Below the pieces are notes generated by a model. It saw only the letters and a list, made by a program, of their open reading frames with translations. It made no database searches and was not told the DNA's origin. From positions 356,781 to 420,780 of the forward strand of contig VWRR01000018.1 of NCBI GenBank assembly GCA_013995675.1: a DNA stretch of 64,000 nucleotides. Direction: 5' to 3'. How positions within the stretch are numbered: position 1 is the stretch's first letter; every line of letters starts with the position of its first letter. This document shows, in pieces, positions 1 through 10,825 of the stretch. The translations under genes and the position numbers were made by a program. This stretch comes from Cyanidiococcus yangmingshanensis (Eukaryota > Rhodophyta > Bangiophyceae > Cyanidiales > Cyanidiaceae).

Positions 1-1399
1 CATATTCTCGAAGCGTCTCGCGAGTTCAGTACAGCAGAGGTGCGGCGCGCTTACTTAGAACAGAGTCGGCGATGGCATCCGGATCGAAACCCTGGTGATG
101 CGAAAGCGGCGCAGCAGTTTGAGGCGGATCAAAGCGGCGTACGAGGTCCTTCGCGACGCGACGTTGCGAGCCGTCTACGACGAAGCAGGTTTTGCTGGAC
201 TCGACGCAGTCATCTCAGTCCAGTCCCGGTATGAGCGCATGAAAAAAGCGTTGGAAGCGCTTCGACAGCCGGACGAGAACGCTGCGAGTAGCGAGGAGTT
301 GGCGTTCTGGGGGCTCGACACAGGGAGCCTGTTTTTACTGGAGGGTGGTGCCGACGTGGCTGCCGAGCCGGAGCAAGTGTCCATGTCCGACGATCAAGTC
401 ACAAACGCTCGTCCACGATCGATTCCCGAAGCGATCGCCAATCTTTCCCATCCCGACGAGGGCTACCGCTATTATGCGGTCTGGTGGCTATCTCGCTTCC
501 GGGTCCGGGAGGCGACCAGCGCCCTGATCAATGTGTTGCGCCACTCGAGGGACCGAACCTCGCTCGGAGGGTATCCGCTACGACGTCGAGCAGCGCTCGC
601 GTTGGGCAATATTGGTGCGCTCGAAGCGCTGGAGGCACTTGAGGAGGCGCTCGATGGTTCTGCGGATTGGCACGTTCGCCACCGAGCGGCGGAGGCGATT
701 GCCAAGATTCTCATGCAACATTCCGAGTATGTTCCATCGGAGCGTTTGGTGGAGGCTCTGCTGATCCGGCTAGAGCAGTTCCAGCATGAGACAACGAGCA
801 ACGATTCGGCTGCGATGACGCCGCCCGGTTTCGACCTCTCCGCTCTGGACGATGCCAAACGAGCGCGCCTGTTGGAGATCTTCGCCAAGCGCCAGGCTGA
901 TGAAGCACGCGCCCGTCGGCGCACCCAGACACCGACGCTAGGGGTGGACATGAATTCAGCCGCAATGCAGGAGCCCTATGAATGGCTTCTCAAAGCTCTC
1001 GGGTACAGCGCGGCACGGTTGCGGCTCAATGAAGCATCTTGGGCGCGCCTGAAAGAGCGCGTGCTCGCAGCGATGCGTCCGCTGATACACCATCCCGTGC
1101 CTTTAGTTCAATACGCTGCCCACAAGGCACTTTATCAAGCGACTGGGGAGCGGGTACACTTGCAGGCGTTGCAACGTGGCCTCGCGTTCGGCGCAGAGCA
1201 TCACTTTTCGCAACGTGTCCTCGTGCGCGACCTCGGTGAGCTGGGCCAGCTGGAGTCGGCCGAAGCCATTGCCAGCTGTGCCATGGTCGAGAACAGCTTC
1301 AAAGTGTTCGCGCTTCGACAGATCATGCAGCGTTCTGGGTTGGAACTCGCGCATCCGAGCCTCGAACCGCTCTTTCTTCTCCTAGATGAGCTGTTGTAG
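1..1399 (+). CDS. cpcE: J-domain/CpcE fusion: phycocyanin alpha-subunit bilin lyase subunit CpcE-like, 5' partial, one frameshift
   Basis: CpcE pairs with CpcF to attach phycocyanobilin to the phycocyanin alpha subunit in the plastid. The conserved CpcE core starts near base 425 (PEAIANL), followed by YRYYAVWWLSRFR, the GGYPLRRRAALALG repeat and, near the C-terminus, PLVQYAAHKALYQATGE and VENSFK, all family hallmarks of HEAT-like bilin lyases. Upstream, bases 1-230 encode a J-domain: HPDRNPG in the first frame, then AAYEVLRD and VYDEAGF in the second. The second half of the J-domain is in frame with CpcE, so a fusion is likely. The J-domain itself is split by one extra base at 121-124 (TTT GAG G CGG ATC). 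The gene enters from beyond the left edge. A shorter CpcE could start at the ATG at 383. It converges on the cpcF-like gene 470 bases away. CpcE identity is strong; the fusion is less certain. Confidence 0.82.
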
Positions 1400-1870
1400 A
1401 GGCAGTGGTAGAGTGCTTTCGACAGATTCCTATTCGAGATAGCGCGGACAGTATGGAGTTACACTGAGGCGATCATGCGCGTGCGCCTTTTGCAAGTTGG
1501 ACACATCTAATGGCCGAGCATACGCAGCTGTCCCTGACGCTCAAGCCGAAAGGGTTTTTCATGGAGAGCGCCGACGGCGACCGAACGCATCCCTTGATGC
1601 GGGAGTCGCTCCTGCCTGCGACGTCTCTTGGGGGCGGACAGAGAAGGCCCACCAGCCGTGATTGGCGGTTGGTTCGGAACCCGTTACGACTGGTCGCCTA
1701 TCCGATACAGATCCCGCCATCTCGATTCCAAGTCTCCCACGATCCATGAACCCATCTCTGGTCATGATTGGCGGTCCCGTCTGGAAGGCATCATGGGCAC
1801 CGTATCAAATGCATTGCTCTGGCGGCATTGTCGCTCATCCAGTCGGAGCAATGATGGGTTCCCATATTCC
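1400..1870. other. Intergenic, convergent 3' ends
   Basis: This gap lies between the stop codons of the cpcE-like and cpcF-like genes. No gene, repeat or RNA was recognised. It must hold both transcription ends. Confidence 0.5.
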
Positions 1871-2809
1871 TCAGCGGATTGGTTCCGTCTGCTTCGGTGC
1901 GGATGACGACTCGGAAAGACCCGGCGCCGATGCCTGTGCGAACAACGCTCGACGCGCTCGTGCTCTGACAACTGCGTCGGCGTCCTCTTGAGCGATACGT
2001 GCCAATAGCGTCGCCAAATCAGATTCGTTACCTGCCTTTTGCATGAAGCTAGAGAGCGACCAGACAACCGTGTAGCGTATCGTCCAGTCGGGATCATCCA
2101 GCAGCGATGAGAGCGCAGCAATGGCTTCCCTACGTTTCGATTCGCCGCCCGCCGCTTGGTCGTAGCGCAGTAGGCCGAGACAGCGAACCGCCGCCCGCCG
2201 CACGTTCGGAATCGGTCCACGCAAAGCGCACTGCTTCGCAACCGTAAAAACAGCGTCGGCGTCGCCAATCGAACCCATGGCTCGTAGCGCGTAAGCGTTC
2301 ACCGCATAGTTCAGGGCGGCGACTCCCTGGAGCAGCGTCGGAATTGCCCGTTTGCCATAGAGTCGCACCAACAAGTCCACGGCCGTACGCGCCGCCACCG
2401 GGTTATTGTACCCGAGCGAATCAACCAAGAACGGAATCAGGGTATCGGGCAGGGCCGCGTCTGAGCTATTCGCCTGCCGTTGCTGCGCCCATAGCCACTC
2501 CGCAATCTGTTGCATCGCTTCGATAAATGCTATAGGAGAGTCTGGGCCGCGTACGATCATCTGGACCAGAGGACGTATCTCTTCAGGTAGCTGCGACTCG
2601 TCAACGTCGTAGGAGAGACCCCCGTTCACCCCCGACATGCACAGAGGCGAGCGCCCCGCAGGCCAGTGATAGCGCCGACGGCGACCCGGCCCCAAGCCGC
2701 CCTGGCCAGACCAGCGGAACTGCCGTGGAAGCCGTTGCCGAGTCACAAACGCTTCACTTGCTCGCAACCGACACTTTGTGCCGAACATGATAACCACGCT
2801 CGCAAACAT
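1871..2809 (-). CDS. cpcF: Phycocyanin alpha-subunit bilin lyase subunit CpcF-like, plastid-targeted
   Basis: This is a HEAT-like bilin lyase of about 312 residues, the expected partner of CpcE in adding phycocyanobilin to phycocyanin. The family pattern is clear: ARTAVDLLVRLYGKRAIPTLL, then NYAVNAYALRAMGSIGDADAV, VRRAAVRCLGLLRY and DPDWTIRYTVVWSL. The ATG at 2809 is the first in the frame and is followed by about 50 Arg/Ser/Gly-rich, acid-poor residues, as expected for a plastid transit peptide; the acidic segment beginning YDVDESQ may start the mature protein. An internal ATG at 2791 is also possible. The gene lies tail-to-tail with the cpcE-like gene and diverges from the large helical gene. 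CpcE/CpcF family membership is firm. CpcF rather than another E/F-type lyase is inferred from motif order and from the neighbour. Confidence 0.8.
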   Translation of the reverse strand: MFASVVIMFGTKCRLRASEAFVTRQRLPRQFRWSGQGGLGPGRRRRYHWPAGRSPLCMSGVNGGLSYDVDESQLPEEIRPLVQMIVRGPDSPIAFIEAMQQIAEWLWAQQRQANSSDAALPDTLIPFLVDSLGYNNPVAARTAVDLLVRLYGKRAIPTLLQGVAALNYAVNAYALRAMGSIGDADAVFTVAKQCALRGPIPNVRRAAVRCLGLLRYDQAAGGESKRREAIAALSSLLDDPDWTIRYTVVWSLSSFMQKAGNESDLATLLARIAQEDADAVVRARARRALFAQASAPGLSESSSAPKQTEPIR

Positions 2810-3579
2810 ATTGCACGTGTTGTCGACGTCAGCGCCCACGAATATGCAGACCCGGTCGCGCACGCATCCAGTTACCGGACGTGACGTTGCGTGTCGTGCC
2901 TCTTGCGGCGGAGATCCGCGAGGCAGCCTGCCACGCGAAACCTGGACACGCAGCGCAACCGCGCACGCGATCAGCGACCCAGCGGGGGGCGGCAGACGCG
3001 TACCCCGTGCCACCTGCGCGTCGGTCGGGGGTCTCCGACGGCGGTCGTCCCATTTGTGTGCATATCGCCCCAGGCATACGCGCCATGGCTGGACGACGCC
3101 AACCAGGCGGTGGCGTTGCGCGTGGCCGCCGTCGGCGACACCCTGGATCGCAGACGGCACCTACCGGGTCAGCGATGGCGGCGGATGGCCCCTGCCTGCC
3201 CCAGACCTGTATCGTTCGCCTCGCTGAGCCGCTGCTGAGGGCGGCCCGTTGGTGCGTGCCACGCGTTCCTGGGGCCCACTCCGAGTGCACCCACCCCTTC
3301 ATGCACTGGTAGTTTGTGTGTTTGAGTGACCACGCTGATGGGCTCAAAGTGTCTGTGCTGATCTCGGCGACCTTGACCGGGATTGATGTTGACCGTGGGC
3401 GAGCGTCCTGTTGCAAAGGTGTCACGGCCTGCAGGGGGACCTGCGAGCCCATGTCTCAGCACTGGAACGAACGAGTTTGGTTGGCCAACAAGACTGCTGT
3501 GTTTCCCCCAGAACAGGACTCGTTTGCTGAGCGGGTGGTAAGAGCAGGACACAACCTGGACTTGGGAGGCGGGAACGAT
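2810..3579. promoter_or_regulatory. Divergent intergenic region
   Basis: This GC-rich gap separates the divergent cpcF-like gene and the large helical gene and must contain both promoters. Several overlapping open stretches occur, but they are mutually antisense, Arg/Pro/Gly-rich and unlike any family, as expected by chance in GC-rich DNA. No defined element was identified. Confidence 0.4.
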
Positions 3580-6500
3580 ATGGCATCATCGTCATCATTA
3601 TTATCGGCGTCTGTTCTGGAGGCGTTGGACTGCGGGTCTGATTGGCGAGACAGCCACGTGTCTGCAGGAGTGTGTCGGGGCGCTGGTCGAGGACGCACTG
3701 TCGCCATCGCGGCGACCGTTGGTGCTTGCACCTGCGCGGCGGCACCAGCTCCTATTGTGTCTGCGTCGTTGGGCTCGCGACGCACTGCGGCGCAAGGTAG
3801 AAACGCAACCACTGGATTGCATCATCCGCGGTAGAGACTTTGAAGACTACTGCGATCGTCCTAGACGAGCGCTTGTTGGACTGGTTCGTGAACGAGCTCG
3901 TCGTGCGGCATCCAGCCACCAACGGCCAAAGCGTGGTTTCGTGGTCGCTGGACCCGAGCGGCGTCGGAGTCTGGCATGTACTGGTTGAGGCGCTGCGCTG
4001 TTGGCTCCAGTCACAGGCCGGGCTCGTTGTTCTGCTGGAAACGCCCGCTGACGCTCCAGCACAGCAACGTGATCAGTTACACGCGCTACGCTGCTGGCGA
4101 GACTGGTGGCGTAACCAAGCACTCCCCATGCTGTGGCGTCAAGCGGCGGAAAGCTGCCTGCGGTTCCTCTCATGGTTCCGTTCTGGATATGTACAAGCCA
4201 GCTCAGACGGCGCTACAGCTTGGTCTGAGAAGCCTAGCGTCCAGCACTCGATGGTTGTCGTCACCTTTGTCTCGCTGATGGAACGTCTCCTATTTGTATT
4301 GATAGAGGCATTTCCATGGACACAAGCGGATCTGCTTGACACTGATGATGAACTCGAGGCGCCGCTAGAGAGCGAGCAAAGTATCCACCTCTCGCCAGGT
4401 GCCTGGTCAGAGGTGCTTACGCTTTACAGTGCGCCACTTGCCGAAGGCCTGTTGACGTTGTTCGTTTTTGCCGCAGAGCGAGCGTCCGCGGAGTCATCGT
4501 GCCTCAATCTAGCGCTGACGACCATGCAAGCGGTGCGCGTGCTCAGTCGCCTGCATCGGAGCTGCTGGGTGAGCGCCATCGATGCAGATCGTTTTCGGAC
4601 GGTCTTGCTTCGGACTCTTTTCGGCTACGTTCAGGCATTCGCGGATGTAGAAGTGCCCACATTCTATAGTGTTACCCGTGAACTTGTCCTGTTTGATGTG
4701 CTGCGGCGACTCATGTGGTCACACGGCACTGTTGCACTGCCAGGCACGCTGACCGAGGCTGGCCACACCAACGCCTCTGTGAACGATGTTTGGTCTTTCG
4801 TGCTGCAGCGGGGGCTAGCGTGGCTCGAGTCGCCCAAGCTGATTGAAGCGGTCGTCGATGCAGATCTATTGGATGCAGACCCGGCACAAGAGCGCACCGC
4901 CTGCCTGGCCGACGCATTTCTGGAGCTCTGGGATGGAGCAGTATGGCACCACCACCGAGACTGGGAGATGCGACCGCCTCTCGACGAGTGCTCTGCTGAG
5001 TCAGGCTGGGCGACCCCTCGGCCACGAGCCTAACTCGTCGGTGACGACGACGAGCTTCTACCACGACCGTTTCTTCATGGAGCGCTCGCGTTTGCTGGTG
5101 GAGCGCCTGCTTGTCAATTTCCTACCCCGCTATGCGTTGACCTGGATTGAGCGACACGGCCTAACTTCGATCCGATCCGTTGATGATTCACGTTGCAGGG
5201 CGCGACTGGCAGTGATCGCCTCGCTTGTGCGCTTTATAACGAGGCCGTGCATCGTCACCGCGCCTGGAGATGAGTCGGCGCCAGCGTCCTCGTCGGAGCC
5301 GCATGGGCTGCTCGTCCTGGAGGATCTAATCAAGCAATCGTTGGCGCAATGGAGGATCGAAGCGAACCCCAATGGAGCCGCTTCTGGTGCCCTCCTGTTT
5401 CTGCTTCTTTCGCTTCTTGGGGAACTTGTTGGCGATGAAGATCAGAGCGATGATGGAGCGCCAGCGGATCTGGACCCCAGCGCTACATCGACTTTGAGCG
5501 TTGTGCAATCAGCGAATGGAGCGCGATGGTATGCATGGTTGGAGGTGGTGCTGCTACCGCCCATGCGTACGCTGGCTGCGGTTGCCGAGACGCGTCTCGC
5601 CGCGATCACGCATTGTGAAGAGAGCCACGAAACAGCGTCGACGATCACGGCCGCTCTTTTGAGAGCCGCTACCCGATGGAGCGCTGTTCTGGGTCCGGGC
5701 TCTAATCCTGCGACGGCTGCTTGTCGTCTCTCCTCCAGGTGGATGCTTTCCGCGACGGATACGGCGCACTTGTCGGCGCTGCTCGTCCAGAACCGAGCAG
5801 ATACAGTCCCTGGATTTGATCGACCGAGACAGACTGCCTGGAGAATGCTCTGGTTTGGCGAAATTCACCGGGCGCTTTTCGCACAGGACGCACTGGTGTC
5901 GGGCGGTGGCGCTCCGACACCTGTCGCATTCGCAGCGCTAGAGCTGCTTCGTCGTCTAGCGCGATCGTGGCCAGCGCGCGAGCATCTCTCAGCGGAGACG
6001 GTCTGGTGGCAGCAGCTCGCCGAGACATGTTTGCAGCTTGAAAACGGCTGCTGGCGCAACAGGCAACATCGATGGTGTCCAGTGCTGGTTCGCGGCCTCG
6101 GCGAATGCCTAGGTTGGGCGGCCACGACGCTCATGGCCCTGGACGAGGTGGACGTCCCCGGCCTGGGATCGCTCTGGACGGCACTCTTGCACTTGTGGAT
6201 GCAATGGGTTGGCGGACACGTGCAACTGCGTGCCCAGAGTGATCCTGGTGCCAACGCCCCAGAGTGCCATCCCGAGACTCGAGCCACGCCTGTACTGGCC
6301 GCAGCGTTTGATGCGGATGCCCTGGGGCGCGCCTGCTACATCCTCGATCTGCTGCGCGGCCTGACACGAGTTTTGCAGAAGACGCAAGCGCCAGATGCTG
6401 TGGAGCCGCTTGAGATCATCGATGTCAGCCAGAGGGCCCTACCCTCACTTGTTGCCTGTTTTCAACACCGTTCGTCCTTGCCACGCAACGTTCTCAACTG

Positions 6501-7590
6501 GTTGGCGGATCTTGCAGGCGCTCGGGTCTTGCCGTTACCACGTTTGGTCACGTCGCTTGTTGATCCGGTCTGGAGAGCAGTGGCAGCATGCTGGCACGCG
6601 GCGACGAATGAAGCAGCGCTGGGCCTCCATGTTCCGGGCGGCGACGTTGGCACCAGGCTCGATGAGGCGACCAGCAACGCTGTGGTCTGGTTAAAGGCGT
6701 GGCGCGCACTCATTCAGCGCAGCCAGGAGCTGGAGCTGACAAGGACGAATCGCACATCATCGTCGTCGCCACAAGCGCTGCCCTCGTGGTTTGTCTGTGT
6801 CTGGCAGAACGGTTTGGGGCTTTTCTTGCGAATGGTTGCTCGCGATCATAGTGAATTGCAAGTGCTTCTGGTACCTTGTGTACAGGAGGAACTTGCGTAC
6901 GCCCTGGCCGATGCAGCTTGGTTACGCGTGCCCTACTGCTCGTGCCTGTCCAGCGGTGATAAAGAGCACCTGCGAAACGTGCTCTACGCGCTCATGGTGC
7001 ATGCGCATTCGTCACTGGTCGTGCGCAGTGCTGCAGACACGATCTCGGGCCTCTGGGCCAGTGTGTGGCCGATCGAGCTTCGTAGCGACGCCAACGGCGA
7101 ACTCGATGTCGCGCCAGCAGCCTCTCTTGTGGAGGTTCGGCCGCCCGACCGTGACCTCAGTCTCGCACCGGATGCATGGTTGGCGTTCATTGGCCCAGTT
7201 GTGCGGCGCCTCCTCATTGCCACGGAGGGATCAGCTGAGTACGAAGCACTTGTGACTGCGCTCTTTCAGCTGCTGAGAGGTACGCAATCCACGGACCAGA
7301 TCCTCATGGAACAATTCGCTCAACTCCCATGGTCCGAAATTCGCGCAACCATCTCTGGTCCCTGGATTTGGAACGAGTCCGACCACCAGAGATGCGCTGG
7401 AACGGCGTCGGACCAGGCGGCACCCAGCTGTTGTCTCGCGGCGAGCCGAGCATTGTGTGCCGCTGCCGCCTCTGAACCCGCAGTCTCGTTCTATCGCGGT
7501 GTTCAGCGAACATCGTTCCGTCAAGTAGTGAGGTATTGGATCCGAGCCATTCGGATCCAGATGCTCTACAACGTCGCCATTGAATCCTAA
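3580..7590 (+). CDS. Large alpha-helical (HEAT-like) protein, unrecognised, with three +1 frame changes
   Basis: Leu/Trp/Ala-rich helical sequence continues for about 1,330 residues but passes through all three frames. The ATG at 3580 starts MASSSSLLSASVLEALDCG in frame 1. Protein-like sequence continues in frame 2 (LIGETATCLQECVGALVEDA) after one extra G in the GGG run at 3634-3636. It enters frame 3 (AIVLDERLLDWFVNELV) after one extra T in the TTT run at 3839-3841. It leaves frame 3 between about 4970 and 5030 and runs in frame 1 to the stop at 7590. There are no ATG starts for the two later segments, so they are unlikely to be separate genes. Repeated amphipathic helices suggest an exportin-type karyopherin or another HEAT-repeat scaffold, but no diagnostic motif was found and I do not assign a function. 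It could also be a decaying gene. Confidence 0.6.
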
Positions 7591-8545
7591 ACGCGCTATC
7601 CCGGGCGTCGGATGTACATCAGGGTCACGAGATGCGCCTCGGTCGCACCAGCCACATACTCGTTCAGTGCCGTACCTCGAACGATATGCAGAACGGGATG
7701 ATCATTGTTTGGTCCGCCCCAGTACGATACGAAGTTCGGTCGCGGTCGACTCGACGTGTTCAGCAACGGGCACCTGCCATGGAGCACACCACCAATTCGG
7801 ATTGTACACCTCGACAGCGACTCGTGCGGACAAGCTGGAGTCATCAGAGGAGCGCTAGTCATGTACTATGTCCAAGACAGCGGTGCTGCTCAGATTTTGG
7901 CCATGGTTTGCACCTAAATTCTTTGAAGAAAGCATCAGCACCAATAACCATAACCACAGAAACAACCATAAAACGTTGCGCGGGACGGATGCGTGCGTGT
8001 CCGCGCCGCTGTCGGCGAACGTGAAACACGAGAACAACGGGCACCATGGCCTTTGAATGGCCCACCATCGCTGTGTGTTGGTATTTCGATCGCGAGCCTG
8101 TCATGCATGCACCCGTCACGAATCCGTAACCGAAAACACACGAAAACGGCACGCTACTGCACGCAGGTATACACGAAGATCTTCGTATCCCTGAATGCGG
8201 AATCGAACCAGAGGACATGGATATCGAGTCTACGCTTGTTCATAGAATCATGGAGACATACCCGCTTACTTGAGGATCTTGGTATCCCTGAATGCGGAAT
8301 CGAACCAGAGGACATGGATATCGAGTCTACGCTTGTTCGTTGAATCATGGAGACATACCCGCTTACTTGAAGTTCTTCGTATGCGTAACGACTGCATGCA
8401 TGCGTGCAGGTCCCATTTCGTGCATGTGGCGATGCGTGCGCGAATGCGTGTCGACGAAGCGCACGGGGCGGTTGGCGATCGTCGATGATTCTCGCCGCGC
8501 CTTGTCCCGTCTCGCAACAGGTGGAGGGTAGAACGAACGCACTCC
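7591..8545. other. Intergenic with tandem repeat
   Basis: This gap lies between the large helical gene and plastid GPAT and should include the GPAT promoter. It contains the 97-bp tandem repeat annotated separately. An 88-codon minus-strand ATG frame at 7596-7862 is present but matches nothing known. Confidence 0.4.
8175..8385. repeat. 97-bp tandem repeat, two copies plus start of a third, with Pol III B-box-like sequence
   Basis: Copy 1 spans 8175-8271 and copy 2 spans 8272-8368. The first bases of a third copy follow at 8369 (GAAGTTCTTCGTATG). The copies differ at only a few sites. On the minus strand each copy carries GGTTCGATTCC, an exact match to the RNA polymerase III B-box consensus. 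No matching A-box or tRNA cloverleaf could be built, and the flanking T-stem has a mismatch, so this is not called a tRNA. Confidence 0.8.
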
Positions 8546-9901
8546 ATGTGGGTGACATGGACACCATTCTGGGCAACGTCTGCAGTAGCAGATGCAACGT
8601 GTGGAGGAGTTTGCTTTCAGTATAGGCGGCGATGGTCGACCGTGCAGTGTCGACGACGGCCGAGTCTGCTCGGGCTCAAGTTATCCGCTGATAGTAGTGT
8701 CTCTGGTGCAGGTGCGCTCGCTGAGCGAAGCACGGGTGGTGCTGGGTTCCGCTTCCCTATCGAGAAGCTCTGTACGACACCCAACTGTTGCAGCCGGGAG
8801 CTGTTTTCAGGGGCGCACCCTGGTATGGCGTTTGTTGAGCGACTGGAGCTCGTGCGTCAACGGTCGCTCCTCGATGCCAAGTCTGGCGAGTTGCTTCGTC
8901 AGTGGTACGACTCGTACGAGAGGGCGGCCACGGCGGCGGCTGCAGATGGAGCGCTGCTGCCATACGGATGCTGTTCTGCAGAGGCGAGGGACGTCTCTCA
9001 CTGGTGCTCCCAGAACTTTTCGACGCTTTTCGATATTCTGATGTACGAGTACAAGCATCCTTTTCAGTTTGCTCCCTATCACAAGGCTGTGAACGGGCCG
9101 GAATTTAACTATACTGCTTTTGGGAACAGGTTTTCGCGGCCGTTGTGCAACTTGCGGCGGTCCTGCATGGACGCCGTCTCAGGGTCCGTCTTTGGCCGAA
9201 TCCTGGAACAACTCTCCGCCGGCGACAACGTGTGCCTGCTGGGGAACCATCAGAGCGAGGCCGATCCGTTTGCAATCTACCACATGTTTCGACATTATTT
9301 TGGTGATGCTGGTGCGGAACTTGCCGAGCGCATTCTCTATATGGCCGGGGATCGGGTTCGAGAAGATCCCCTGGCGGCGCCTTTCAGCGTGGGCCGGTCG
9401 ATGCTCACGGTTTACTCCAAGAAACATATTCAGGACGAACCAGATCGGCGTTCTGAAAAGCAGGCGCACAATCGCAAGACTCTGCGCGAGATGGAGCGTC
9501 TGTTTGGAGCTGGCGGCCAGTGCGTCTGGTTCGCCCCAAGCGGAGGTCGCGACCGTCGAGCACCTAGTACTGGACGCGTCGAATGCGCGCCCTTTGATCC
9601 CGACGCCATTGAGCTCTTTCGGATGTCCGCGGAACGAGCAGGCCGTCCGTGCCACTACTACCCCATGGCGATTGGGACTTTTCACATGCTACCTCCACCA
9701 GATCGAGTCGAGAAGGAGAAAGGCGAAGAGCGCATCGTCAGTTACGCGCCCCTGTGGATGAGTGTGATGCCGGAGGTTGATCTTGACAGCGGCGTCGACT
9801 CGGCGCTGAGCAAAGCTGAGAAGCGTCAAGCCCGTGCGGAATGGCTCTATCGCCTTGTTGTGAGCAAATACAAAGGGATTGGTGCGTACGATGCCCAATA
9901 G
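8546..9901 (+). CDS. ATS1: Plastid glycerol-3-phosphate acyltransferase (ATS1 type)
   Basis: This enzyme transfers an acyl group from acyl-ACP to sn-1 of glycerol-3-phosphate in the plastid stroma, the first step of plastid glycerolipid synthesis. The protein is 451 residues. The catalytic NHX4D block is NHQSEADP (H235, D240), and the substrate-binding block FAPSGGRDR lies at residues 329-337. The segments YEYKHPFQFAPYHKA and NRFSRPLCNLRRS are typical of the plant ATS1 family, as is the helical N-terminal domain ahead of the catalytic blocks. The first 90 or so residues are Cys/Arg/Ser-rich and poor in acids, consistent with a transit peptide starting at the ATG at 8546. The next enzyme of the pathway, an LPAAT, is encoded 11 kb downstream. 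Identification is firm. Confidence 0.93.
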   Translation: MWVTWTPFWATSAVADATCGGVCFQYRRRWSTVQCRRRPSLLGLKLSADSSVSGAGALAERSTGGAGFRFPIEKLCTTPNCCSRELFSGAHPGMAFVERLELVRQRSLLDAKSGELLRQWYDSYERAATAAAADGALLPYGCCSAEARDVSHWCSQNFSTLFDILMYEYKHPFQFAPYHKAVNGPEFNYTAFGNRFSRPLCNLRRSCMDAVSGSVFGRILEQLSAGDNVCLLGNHQSEADPFAIYHMFRHYFGDAGAELAERILYMAGDRVREDPLAAPFSVGRSMLTVYSKKHIQDEPDRRSEKQAHNRKTLREMERLFGAGGQCVWFAPSGGRDRRAPSTGRVECAPFDPDAIELFRMSAERAGRPCHYYPMAIGTFHMLPPPDRVEKEKGEERIVSYAPLWMSVMPEVDLDSGVDSALSKAEKRQARAEWLYRLVVSKYKGIGAYDAQ

Positions 9902-10825
9902 TCAGGTCGATGGCTGTACTCGAGGCCGCGCCGTCTGGAGATCGTAACATGTGGCGTTGGCGCTCCCAGAGAAGATATCGATCGTTTGGTTTCCGGCGCT
10001 TGGATGCTTCGCGTGTTGGTCTACCTTTTCGTCCGCGCAAGGTGATGAAACAGCTTAGCCTGATCATTCCAAAATCATGCGGTCCAGGCAAGCAGCCTTC
10101 ATCATCGTGCTGGGTGCGATTGCCGTGCGGTCGGAGTGAGCCCAGCGTCCGGTCCCTCGTCTCACGCACGCGAAAGCGTCACAAATCGTTTCCATCGGCC
10201 AAGTGAAATGCACGGCCGGATGGCCCTGGACATGGTCCCTGGCTCAGCGACTTCAGCGTGCCCCATGTGATTGAGGCGCGTTCATCATGCGAGACAAACC
10301 CACCCAAGTCGTGCGGCAGTAATATGCTCACTTTTTAAAGCCCAAAGGCTTCCATCATGCTGCCATAATTTCACCGACATCCAGCGGTGGTGGGGTTATG
10401 CGCCTGGGCCTCCATCGAGCACGTCGGCCTCTTATCCATTGCAGCAACCGGTCTATATCGCAGCGCTCCAAAGAATGCATTTGCTAATCTGCCTCGCGCC
10501 CTCTCCTCTCACATCGGCCCAGATCGTGTTCATTCAGAGCAGCTTTCGTAGCAAAGTGCTGGTCTGTTGGAGAGGCGGGGACTCGGAGCGCGGCATTGCA
10601 CTTGGTCGGACGGCGCCTGGTGGTCGCTCCTCTCCGACGCTGTCTGTTTCGTTTCTATGTCGGGATTTCCAGTCGTTGGGCATGGTCCGTAGATGCCTTG
10701 CGCGGTTGCAGACCAGAGTACTCCTCGTGTACCCATCATGCCTATCCGGCAGTGGCAAGTCCAGAGCTCCACCGAGCCAGCGAACGTTGTGCGGGCGAGC
10801 GTATTTCCGTACCAACAGCCTCTAT
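9902..10825. other. Intergenic, convergent
   Basis: This gap lies between the 3' ends of the GPAT and MED8-like genes. Open stretches here, such as the plus-strand frame at 10271-10981, are non-homologous and overlap the MED8-like gene antisense. Nothing else was recognised. Confidence 0.4.

Noticed and set aside
2778-3312. Overlapping open frames on both strands, 60-200 codons
   Set aside because: They are Arg/Pro/Gly-rich and mutually antisense in GC-rich DNA; none has a family pattern.
3316-3834. 172-codon plus-strand frame
   Set aside because: Only its internal portion from the ATG at 3580 to about 3636 looks like protein, and this is taken as the start of the large helical gene; the rest reads out of frame.
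7596-7862. 88-codon minus-strand ORF with an ATG
   Set aside because: It is partly protein-like at its end but has no recognisable motif and no supporting context; kept only as a note.
8190-8330. Possible tRNA (GGTTCGATTCC on the minus strand)
   Set aside because: There is no A-box at a suitable distance, the T-stem has a mismatch, and no acceptor stem could be formed in normal or permuted order.
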